DNA of 64,000 nt from Nocardioides agri (GTDB lineage Bacteria; Actinomycetota; Actinomycetes; Propionibacteriales; Nocardioidaceae): positions 623,708 through 687,707 of the forward strand of contig NZ_JACEIC010000002.1 in NCBI RefSeq assembly GCF_013778305.1, given 5' to 3'. A program made the translations under genes and the position numbers. A model generated the notes under the pieces. That model was not told the origin of the DNA. It did not search any database and was given only the letters and a program-made list of their open reading frames with translations. Positions within the stretch are counted from its first letter, which is position 1. Each line of letters starts with the position of its first letter. Positions 33,237 to 40,129 of the stretch are shown here, piece by piece.

Positions 33237-33911
33237 GTGCGAAATGGGTGGGGTTCGGCGACACGGCTCACGATCCGGGCGGTGGCCGAGCTGGCCATCA
33301 CCGCCGGCGTCGTGCTGGCCGTCTTCGTCTTCTACCTGCTCGTGTGGACCAACCACCGCACCGAGGCGGCTCAGGCCGACCTCACCGAGGACTTCCGCGC
33401 CGCGCAGGAGACCGGCACGGAGGTCGAGGACCGCTTCGCGCCGCCGGACTCCGGCGAGGGCCTCGGCATCCTGCACATCCCGGAGCTCGGCGAGGACTGG
33501 AGCTGGGTCGTCGTCGAGGGGGTCGGCGACGCGGACCTGGCCCGCGGGCCCGGCCACTTCCCCGGCACCGCGATGCCCGGCAGCATCGGGAACTTCGCCG
33601 TGGCCGGCCACCGGGCCACCCACGGCGAGCCGTTCGCCCACCTCGACCGGCTCGGGGTCGGCGACGACGTGGTGGTCGAGACGGTGGACGGCTGGCTGAC
33701 CTACGAGGTGACCTGGGTGCGAATCCTCTCCCCCAGCGCCACCGAGGTCCTCGAGCCGGTCGCCGGCCACCCGGGAGAGAAGGCGACCCAGCGCACGCTC
33801 ACGCTGGTCACCTGCAACCCCCGATGGAGCTCCACGGAGCGGCTCGTCGTCGGCGCCTCGCTCGTCGAGCGCCGTCCGGCAGACGCCGGCCCGCCGGACG
33901 CCATCGCCTGA
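33237..33911 (+). CDS. Class E-like sortase 1
   Basis: This 224-residue sortase has an N-terminal membrane helix (LTIRAVAELAITAGVVLAVF) and the sortase barrel. Catalytic residues are visible: His125 in VAGHRATHG, Cys193 in LVTCNPRW and Arg202 in STERLVV. TCNPRW and an N-terminal anchor fit actinobacterial class E. It should attach the LPXTG proteins at 24168, 25403 and 36370 to the wall. GTG 33237 is chosen for its distance to the promoter and alignment with sortase 2. A terminator hairpin follows. Confidence 0.9.
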   Translation: MRNGWGSATRLTIRAVAELAITAGVVLAVFVFYLLVWTNHRTEAAQADLTEDFRAAQETGTEVEDRFAPPDSGEGLGILHIPELGEDWSWVVVEGVGDADLARGPGHFPGTAMPGSIGNFAVAGHRATHGEPFAHLDRLGVGDDVVVETVDGWLTYEVTWVRILSPSATEVLEPVAGHPGEKATQRTLTLVTCNPRWSSTERLVVGASLVERRPADAGPPDAIA

Positions 33912-33929
33912 GCGGACCGGACACGCCAC

Positions 33930-33965
33930 GACTCCCACCGCGACCGGGCGGTCGCGATGGGAGTC
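33930..33965. terminator. Hairpin after sortase 1
   Basis: GACTCCCACCGCGACC at 33930-33945 pairs with GGTCGCGATGGGAGTC at 33950-33965 with one mismatch and a 4-nt loop. It lies between convergent sortase and YiaA/B-like genes. Confidence 0.75.
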
Positions 33966-33984
33966 CCGGATGGCCGTCGGGCCG

Positions 33985-34269
33985 TCACGCCACCTCCTTC
34001 CACGGGTCGTGCTCGGCGAGGATCCGGTCGACGCGGGCCTGGTCGAGGCGGGCGAGGACGTGCTGGTCCTCGTGGGCGTCGCGGATGCACTTCGCGAGGC
34101 TGAAGGCGGAGGTCGTGAGGAAGACGGTGCCGAGGGCGAGGAAGGCCTTGGGCCACGGCTCGGCCGGCAGGTAGTAGATCGCGACGAGGATCGCGAAGAG
34201 GGCCAGGCCGAACGCGATGGCGGACTGGGCGTAGAAGGCGGCGGTGTTCTTGGCGTTGGGATTGTCCAT
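33985..34269 (-). CDS. YiaA/YiaB-like two-helix membrane protein
   Basis: This 94-residue protein has two membrane helices (FYAQSAIAFGLALFAILVAI and AFLALGTVFLTTSAFSLAK) and a charged C-terminus. This matches the YiaAB two-helix family. ATG 34269 is the best start, because the longer frame adds an Arg-rich, non-helical extension. It is divergent from the histidine kinase. No shared AT-rich element precedes it, so it is probably outside the catabolic regulon. Function is unknown. Confidence 0.8.
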   Translation of the reverse strand: MDNPNAKNTAAFYAQSAIAFGLALFAILVAIYYLPAEPWPKAFLALGTVFLTTSAFSLAKCIRDAHEDQHVLARLDQARVDRILAEHDPWKEVA

Positions 34270-34353
34270 GCGACGAGCCTCGCCCGGCGGCCCCCGGCGG
34301 CACATCCGCACGGATACTCAGATCCGGCGACTGCCGGTGCCAGACTGCCGCGT

Positions 34354-35478
34354 GTGAGCCCGTCCCCCGCCGCCGTCGCCGTCGAGGACCGGCTCTTCCG
34401 CGCCCTCGCGGTGCTGCGCCTCGTCGTCCTCGCGAACGTCGTCGTGCTGACCGTGGTCCGCTCCGGCGACGTCGAGCGGCCCGCGGCGGCCGCCGCCAGC
34501 CTGGCGGTGATGACGCTGTGGACCGGCTTCGCCATCTGGGCGTACGGCGAGGCGCGGCGGCGTACGCCGGCGCTGCTGGTCGCCGACCTGGCCCTGGCCG
34601 TGGCGCTGCTGCTCGCCACCCCGTGGGTGATGAGGGGCGATGCCGGGAGCCTGCCCGGGTTCTGGGTGATCGGGGCGCTCGTCGCCTGGGCCATCCACTA
34701 CCGCTGGGTCGGCGGGCTGGTCGCGGGTGCGCTGCTGGCCGCGGCCGACCTGGCTCGGCAGGACGTCGACCGCTCCGACTACGGCAACGCGTTCCTGCTG
34801 GTGATCGGCGGCGCGATCCTCGGCTTCATGTGCCAGTCGCTCCAGGAGATGGCGACCGAGCGCGACCAGGCCGAGCGGGCGGCCGCGGTCGCAGCGGAGC
34901 GCGCGCGGCTCGCGCGGGCCGTCCACGACGGGGTGCTCCAGGTGCTGGCCCTCGTCCAGCGGCGGGGCCGCGAGCTGGGCGGCGAGGCCGCCGAGCTCGG
35001 ACGGCTCGCCGGCGAGCAGGAGGGCGAGCTGCGCCGCCTCATCCGGGCCCAGGACGCGGTCGTCGCCGGCGCCGACGACACCGTCGACCTCGGGGCGGCG
35101 CTCGTCCAGCTCGAGAGCCGGCCCGGCGTCACCGTGTCGACCCCGGGGACCCCCGTGGAGCTCTCGGCCGGGACCGCGCGCGAGCTGGTCGCGGCCGCGC
35201 AGGCCTGCCTCGACAACGTGCACCGCCACGTCGGCGAGGACGCACCGGCGTGGGTGCTGCTGCAGGCGTTCCCGGACCGCGTCGAGGTCTCGGTGCGCGA
35301 CGCCGGTCCGGGCATCCCTGCCGGCCGGCTCGACGCCGCGGCCGCCGACGGCCGGCTCGGCGTCGCGGAGTCGATCCGTGGCCGGGTCGCCGACCTCGGC
35401 GGCACCGCCGACCTTGTCACCGGCTCGTTCGGCACCGAGTGGGAGCTCGTCGTGCCGCGGCTAGGGTCCGGGGCATGA
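34354..35478 (+). CDS. MacS-like sensor histidine kinase
   Basis: This 374-residue kinase has about five or six N-terminal membrane helices (residues 20-170, for example LVVLANVVVLTVV and LVIGGAILGFM). A HisKA_3 dimerisation helix holds the phospho-acceptor His in ARAVHDGVLQVLA. A HATPase domain with VRDAGPGIPAG follows. GTG 34354 opens the frame at the first plausible codon. The stop overlaps the response regulator start (ATGA). The signal is unknown, and the promoter lacks the island's AT-rich element. Confidence 0.87.
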   Translation: MSPSPAAVAVEDRLFRALAVLRLVVLANVVVLTVVRSGDVERPAAAAASLAVMTLWTGFAIWAYGEARRRTPALLVADLALAVALLLATPWVMRGDAGSLPGFWVIGALVAWAIHYRWVGGLVAGALLAAADLARQDVDRSDYGNAFLLVIGGAILGFMCQSLQEMATERDQAERAAAVAAERARLARAVHDGVLQVLALVQRRGRELGGEAAELGRLAGEQEGELRRLIRAQDAVVAGADDTVDLGAALVQLESRPGVTVSTPGTPVELSAGTARELVAAAQACLDNVHRHVGEDAPAWVLLQAFPDRVEVSVRDAGPGIPAGRLDAAAADGRLGVAESIRGRVADLGGTADLVTGSFGTEWELVVPRLGSGA

Positions 35479-36119
35479 GCCTGCGCGTGATGGTCGTCGA
35501 CGACCACCCCCTGTGGCGCGACGCCGTCGAGCGCGACCTCGCCGCGGCCGGGCTGGAGGTGGTGGCGGTGGCGGCCACCGGGCGCGAGGCGCTGGCCCGC
35601 TTTCCCGCCGCCCGCCCCGACGTCGTCGTCCTCGACCTCCAGATCCCGGAGCCCGACGGTGTCCAGGTGACCGCGGCGATCGCCCGCCTCGACCCGTCGG
35701 CCCGGGTGCTCATCCTGTCCGCGTCCGGCGAGCAGGCAGACGTGCTGGCAGCGGTGACGGCCGGGGCGACCGGCTACCTCGTGAAGTCCGCGTCGCGCGA
35801 GGAGCTGCTCGACGCCGTACGCCGCACCGCTGCGGGCGACGCCGTCTTCACCCCTGGCTTGGCCGGGCTGGTGCTCGGCGAGTTCCAGCGCCGGTCCGAC
35901 GAGCCGGACCCGGGCGAGGCGCAGCTGACCGACCGCGAGACCGAGGTGCTCAAGCTGGTCGCCAAGGGCCTGTCCTACCGCCAGATCGCCGAGCGCCTGG
36001 TGCTGTCGCACCGCACCGTGCAGAACCACGTGCAGAACACCCTGCGCAAGCTGCAGATGCACAACCGGGTCGAGCTCACCCGCTACGCCCTCGAGCGCGG
36101 GCTGGACGACGACTCCTAG
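35475..36119 (+). CDS. NarL/FixJ-type response regulator
   Basis: This 214-residue regulator has a receiver domain with acidic pocket VVDDH and phospho-acceptor Asp54 in VVVLDLQIPEPDG. The conserved Lys lies in GYLVKSASREELL. The C-terminal LuxR-type helix-turn-helix is LTDRETEVLKLVAKGLSY followed by IAERLVLSHRTVQNHV. It is coupled to the kinase upstream. Its targets are not evident. The last 4 nt overlap convergently with the small gene at 36116. Confidence 0.92.
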   Translation: MSLRVMVVDDHPLWRDAVERDLAAAGLEVVAVAATGREALARFPAARPDVVVLDLQIPEPDGVQVTAAIARLDPSARVLILSASGEQADVLAAVTAGATGYLVKSASREELLDAVRRTAAGDAVFTPGLAGLVLGEFQRRSDEPDPGEAQLTDRETEVLKLVAKGLSYRQIAERLVLSHRTVQNHVQNTLRKLQMHNRVELTRYALERGLDDDS

Positions 36120-36274
36120 TCCCCCACGGTGATCCGGTCGAAGGGCAGCAGCGGCTCGACGGTCGGGAACACCCAGGCGAGCAGCACCCAGAGGACGACG
36201 GCGAGCAGGACGAGCGCCTCGGCCACCTTGAGCCAAACCGGCCCGGGCAGCAGGCGCCACAGAGCGGCGTACAC
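36116..36274 (-). CDS. 52-residue one-helix membrane protein
   Basis: The frame from GTG 36274 encodes VYAALWRLLPGPVWLKVAEA, then a hydrophobic helix, and ends FDRITVGD. It is homologous along its whole length to the protein at 42723-42881 (YxxxWRxLPGP near the start, FPxxEPxLxxxxITxG at the end), and both have exactly 52 residues. Conservation between the two copies is the main evidence that this short frame is real. One copy follows a sortase gene, so a role in sortase function or at the membrane is possible. Confidence 0.75.
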   Translation of the reverse strand: MYAALWRLLPGPVWLKVAEALVLLAVVLWVLLAWVFPTVEPLLPFDRITVGD

Positions 36275-36313
36275 GGAGGCCAGCGTAGGCGGCGGGTCCG
36301 TGGGTGGGAGGAG

Positions 36314-36350
36314 CAGTCCCCCCGCGCCGACAGGTGACGCGGGGGGACTG
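36314..36350. terminator. Terminator hairpin
   Basis: CAGTCCCCCCGCG at 36314-36326 pairs perfectly with CGCGGGGGGACTG at 36338-36350. It lies downstream of the LPHTG surface-protein operon ending at 36370. Confidence 0.8.
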
Positions 36351-36369
36351 CCGTCTGGGGGCCGCCCGG

Positions 36370-37770
36370 CTAGTGCTGACGCCGGTACGGCGTGCGGGCG
36401 GTGAGCAGGGTGCCGGAGCCGATCAGAAGCAGGGCGCCGGCTGCGAGGCCGAGGAACGGGAGCAGGTCCCCCGCGCCCGTGTGCGGCAGGCTGCCCGACC
36501 CGCTGCCGGAGGCCGAGCCGGATCCGCTGCCGGAGCCGCTCCCGGAGCCGGAGCCGCTCGCGTCGTCGGGCTCGGTGCCGACTCGCATCGTGCCGATCGA
36601 GCTCTTCGCCGGCGCGGTGCAGTCCGCACCCACCGACAGGTCGGGGAACTCGAAGCTGAACGACGAGATCTCGATGTCCATCTCGTCCGCGTCGGAGGCC
36701 ACCTCACCGGTGAGGGCGGGGACGGCTACTGGCGCCTTGACCGCCGCCGTCGCGTGGTCCTCCGCGGACAGGGTCGCCTTGGTGCCGTCGGCGACGATCC
36801 CGAGCTCCACCGTCATCTGACCGTCGATCGGCACCGGCGCGATGCCGGGCAGGTCGGACATCGTGGCCGTCAGCGACACCGGGTCGCCTTCGGCCGCCCG
36901 GTAGCCGCTGACCTTCACCTTGGCCGCGTAGTCGAACGGGGTCCCGAGACTGAGCGTGCAGTCGAAGTCGACGGAGCCGCTGGCGGCCTTGCCGCCCCCG
37001 CTCTCCGCCGACGCGGACGCCGTCGGAGACGGCTTCGTCGAGGTGGAGGCGGACGGCGTCTTCGACGGCGTCGCGGAGGCCGTGGGGCTCGCCGACGCGC
37101 TGGCCACCGGCGACGCGCTGGCCGACGACGACGGGCTCGGCGTCACGGGGTCGCCGGCCGCGGTGACCGTCGCGGTCACGTTCGTCGACACCGGGGCCGT
37201 GCGGGGGTTGTTGCCGGCGGCGGTGCCGCCGGTCTGCCCGTTGCAGTCGATCTTGATGGAGAACACCGACGCCAGGAAGGTGACGCCGTCGAACACCACG
37301 TCGTTCGCGCCGGCGATCGCCGGGAAGGTCGCCGTGACGTTGCCGGCCGGCACGCTCGACGCGCCCGCCACCGTGCCGAAGTCCTTGGTCCCGGTGACCG
37401 TCGTGCCGTTGACGTTGAACCGGTAGGTGCCGACCAGCGCCGCCGCCGGTCCGCCGTTCTTGGGTCCCTTGGTCCAGGCGAGCGTGATCGTCACCGTCTC
37501 GTTGGGATGCGGGTTGGTCGGGGTCAGCGTCAGCGTGTAGTCGGTCGCACCGTCCGCCCAGGCGGCGAGGCTGCTGGAGATGTTCGACGAGGCCGCGGGC
37601 GGCTTCGCCAGCGATCCGTCGTACCAGACCCAGCAGCCGCCGGACGGCGCGACGGCCGACGCAGGCGCAGCGAGGAGCAGCGCGCTCGACCCGCCGACCA
37701 GGAGCAACCCGAGCCCGAACGACACGACACCTGCGAGCCGACGGACAGTGGACGCCGTCATCTTCTTCAT
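36370..37770 (-). CDS. LPHTG cell-wall-anchored surface protein
   Basis: This 466-residue protein starts at ATG 37770, overlapping the next stop, with a purine-rich ribosome site. The signal peptide runs from MKKMTASTVRRLAGVVSFGL to ASA. The first domain runs from PSGGCWVWYDG to IDCNGQTGG, about 140 residues, and is shared with the proteins at 31091 and 40130. A Ser/Pro/Thr stalk follows. A second domain contains CTLSLGTPFDYAAKV and SDLPGIAPVP, related to the 24168 protein. A (SG)n spacer precedes LPHTG, a membrane helix and a basic tail. It thus combines both novel domains of this surface system. Ligand is unknown. Confidence 0.85.
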   Translation of the reverse strand: MKKMTASTVRRLAGVVSFGLGLLLVGGSSALLLAAPASAVAPSGGCWVWYDGSLAKPPAASSNISSSLAAWADGATDYTLTLTPTNPHPNETVTITLAWTKGPKNGGPAAALVGTYRFNVNGTTVTGTKDFGTVAGASSVPAGNVTATFPAIAGANDVVFDGVTFLASVFSIKIDCNGQTGGTAAGNNPRTAPVSTNVTATVTAAGDPVTPSPSSSASASPVASASASPTASATPSKTPSASTSTKPSPTASASAESGGGKAASGSVDFDCTLSLGTPFDYAAKVKVSGYRAAEGDPVSLTATMSDLPGIAPVPIDGQMTVELGIVADGTKATLSAEDHATAAVKAPVAVPALTGEVASDADEMDIEISSFSFEFPDLSVGADCTAPAKSSIGTMRVGTEPDDASGSGSGSGSGSGSGSASGSGSGSLPHTGAGDLLPFLGLAAGALLLIGSGTLLTARTPYRRQH

Positions 37771-38996
37771 CGCTTCTCTTTTCCTCGGGAGGCGGAACGG
37801 GCGAACCAGGTGGTGGCGGCGTCGAGGTCGACGACCGCGGGAGCGGCTCCCCCGCCGACGGCGATCGCCTCGGGCACCGCCGCGGCGACGCCGCCCGCTC
37901 CGCGGCGCGCGAGCCAGCGGTCCGCGGCCGCGAGGTCGACGACGGCATCGGTCCCTGCGGGCGGGAACTCGCCGGCGATGCCGAGCAGGGCCGCCAGGTC
38001 GCGGGTCTCCAAGCGCCCCTTGACCCGGCCGAGCATCCGGGACCGGCCGGCGGCCTCCGGGCTGATCAGGAAGCCGCCGACGGCCTCGACGTACACGACG
38101 TCGGGCAGGGGGTACGGCGTGGCCTCCCACCGGTGTCGGGCCGACGCCTGGACGCTGCGGCGGCCGGCGGTCCGGCGCCGCCACAGCCCGGCGAGGACGA
38201 GCGCAAGCCCGACCACGTTGAGCGCGACCAGTGCCCAGGGATAGGTCGTGTACGTCGCGCTGAGCACCGGGCCGTCGCCGGTGGTGGTCGTGGCCGCCAG
38301 GTAGTAGGTGCCGAAGGCGCCGACGGGGAGCTTCGCGTCGACCGACACCTCGGCCGTCTGGAGCGGGTCGATGACGACCTCGGTGGTGGTCAGGCCGGTC
38401 GGCTCGACGTCCGGGCTCTTGCCGGCACCGATCAGGAGCGAGGGGTTCTCGGCCGCTTTGTTGCCCCGGTTGAGGAGCGTGACGACCAACTTGCCGTCCT
38501 GCGCGGCTCCGAAGAGCGGCGCGATGCCCGGGTCCGGCACGAACTGCACCCCGGAGACGACGACCTCGGCCTCCGGCTGCTCCGGCACCGGCGGGGTGCC
38601 GGTCGGGTGACCGGTCACGGTGAACGGCAGGTCGAGTGTCAGCGAGGGGCCGACGTACGACGTGATGCGCACGATGCACGGGCACGGTGCCGGCGGTGTC
38701 CCGACGATCATGTCGAGCCTCAGCCGGCCCTGGGCGTCGGCCGCACCCAGCTGCCCCGCGGACTGGTCGCACGCCGTCGACCCACCCACGCCGAGGTCCC
38801 CGCACACGACGCCCTGGACCTGGGTCAACGCCGGCCAGCCGACGCTCTCGACGGTGACCCTGCTCCCCGGGAGCCCCGTGCCCGGCGTCACGGAGCCAGT
38901 GAGCAGGAGGCTGCCGTCGTCGGCGACCGCGTCTCCCGCATGGAGGCCGAGGGCCGCGACCAGCAGGAGCGCCGCGAACCGGAGCAGCACCCTCAC
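37767..38996 (-). CDS. Membrane-anchored surface protein with VVDL-W tail repeats
   Basis: This 409-residue protein has a signal peptide (MRVLLRFAALLLVAALGLHA), beta-rich extracellular domains with a Cys pair in ITSYV-type strands, and a transmembrane helix (WALVALNVVGLALVLAGLW). A cytoplasmic tail of about 130 residues follows. The tail carries VVDLAAADRW (352-361) and VVDLDAATTW (388-397), the same duplicated motif as the protein at 31091. It is coupled by overlaps to both neighbours (stop/start ATGA at 37767 and 38993). A link between outside binding and a cytoplasmic partner is possible but unproven. Confidence 0.78.
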   Translation of the reverse strand: MRVLLRFAALLLVAALGLHAGDAVADDGSLLLTGSVTPGTGLPGSRVTVESVGWPALTQVQGVVCGDLGVGGSTACDQSAGQLGAADAQGRLRLDMIVGTPPAPCPCIVRITSYVGPSLTLDLPFTVTGHPTGTPPVPEQPEAEVVVSGVQFVPDPGIAPLFGAAQDGKLVVTLLNRGNKAAENPSLLIGAGKSPDVEPTGLTTTEVVIDPLQTAEVSVDAKLPVGAFGTYYLAATTTTGDGPVLSATYTTYPWALVALNVVGLALVLAGLWRRRTAGRRSVQASARHRWEATPYPLPDVVYVEAVGGFLISPEAAGRSRMLGRVKGRLETRDLAALLGIAGEFPPAGTDAVVDLAAADRWLARRGAGGVAAAVPEAIAVGGGAAPAVVDLDAATTWFARSASRGKEKR

Positions 38997-40024
38997 TGCG
39001 GCGTGGGAACCGTGATCACCGGTGCCTGCTCGGCCGCACGCATGCGACGTCGCATCACGGTGCGTCGGCGGTGGACGAGGAAGCCGGCCCCGATGAGGAG
39101 CAGGAGGCCGAGGCCGATCCCCGACCAGGGGGTCAGCCAGGTCGTGTCACTGTCCTTTGCTGTCGCACCCTCGGGAGAGGTCACCACGACCTCGGTCGTG
39201 AGCCGGTCGAACCACCGGATCCCCTCGACCTCGCTGGACAGGCTGACCTGCTGGCCGGGAAGGAGGTCGACGAGCGCGTCACCCTCCACGGTGTCGACCG
39301 CGTGGCCCGCACCCGACACGGTCACGGTCGCGGTGGGCGAGAGTCGGACGTTGCCGGTGTTCTCCACCGTGTACGTCACCATGCCCGTGCCGGACCCGGT
39401 CCACGGCATCGCGCCGCGGTCGGTCTCGAGATGCACGTCACTGACGGCGAGTCCGGGTGTCGTCGGTCCGGAGACCCGCAGGTAGAGCCGCGCACCGACC
39501 GCGCGCTGGATGCCGATGTCGACGCCGCGGGAGTCGTCGGTGCCTTCGATCGCGTTGTTCATCGCGACCAGCGCACCGACGTGGTCTCCGGGCGTGGCGT
39601 TCGTCGGCACCGTCAACGTGAACGGCACGTCGGCCTGGGTGCGCCCTGCGAGCTTGATCCGGCTGACCGGCAGGCGGATCCACGAGCCGACGTCGATCTG
39701 AGGCTCGTCCGCGCCCTTGAGCGCGAAGAACCCGTCCTGGGCGGTGTTGAAGCCGTCAGCGCCGTAGATGGTGAACGTGATCGGCTTGTTCGTCAGGTTC
39801 TGGATCCGCACGCTGTCCTTGAGCTTCGCACCCGGGTCAGCGTCGATGACGAAGTAGCTGCGCGGGGCCGTGCTCGAGGCGGCAGGCGGCGTCGGCGTCA
39901 CGGCCCAGCTGCCGTTGTCGGTGGCGTGTGCGACCGGCGCGGTCCACAGCGTCAGCGCAGCCACCGCACCAGCGGCGAGCAACGCAGCGAGGAGCGGCCG
40001 GACGAGGCGCGACGTGAGGGTCAT
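38993..40024 (-). CDS. DUF916/WxL-interacting-like surface protein
   Basis: This 343-residue protein has a signal peptide (to AHA). It then carries the pattern of DUF916 / WxL-interacting proteins: YFVIDADPGAKLKDSVRIQN, then LTNKPITFTIYGADGF, then VPFTLTVPTNATPGDHVGAL. A C-terminal transmembrane helix (GIGLGLLLLIGAGFLVH) and an Arg-rich tail follow. In Firmicutes these proteins bridge WxL proteins to the cell surface. The gene immediately upstream encodes a WxL-like protein, which supports the assignment. It is coupled to the next gene. Confidence 0.8.
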   Translation of the reverse strand: MTLTSRLVRPLLAALLAAGAVAALTLWTAPVAHATDNGSWAVTPTPPAASSTAPRSYFVIDADPGAKLKDSVRIQNLTNKPITFTIYGADGFNTAQDGFFALKGADEPQIDVGSWIRLPVSRIKLAGRTQADVPFTLTVPTNATPGDHVGALVAMNNAIEGTDDSRGVDIGIQRAVGARLYLRVSGPTTPGLAVSDVHLETDRGAMPWTGSGTGMVTYTVENTGNVRLSPTATVTVSGAGHAVDTVEGDALVDLLPGQQVSLSSEVEGIRWFDRLTTEVVVTSPEGATAKDSDTTWLTPWSGIGLGLLLLIGAGFLVHRRRTVMRRRMRAAEQAPVITVPTPQ

Positions 40025-40070
40025 GCAGAGGTCTCCGAGTCTGGTTGGAGCTGTTGATCGTGACCCGAGA

Positions 40071-40103
40071 CGTCCGGCCGGGCGCTGGGCGCCCGGCCGG
40101 ACG
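40071..40103 (-). terminator. Strong hairpin inside the WxL/DUF916 cluster
   Basis: CGTCCGGCCGGGCGC at 40071-40085 pairs perfectly with GCGCCCGGCCGGACG at 40089-40103 around a 3-nt loop. It follows the WxL-like gene stop (40130) and precedes ATG 40024. No AT-rich promoter lies between, so it may reduce expression of the downstream genes by partial read-through. Confidence 0.75.
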
Positions 40104-40129
40104 GGTGGTGCATCCGGTTCAGGAACCGC

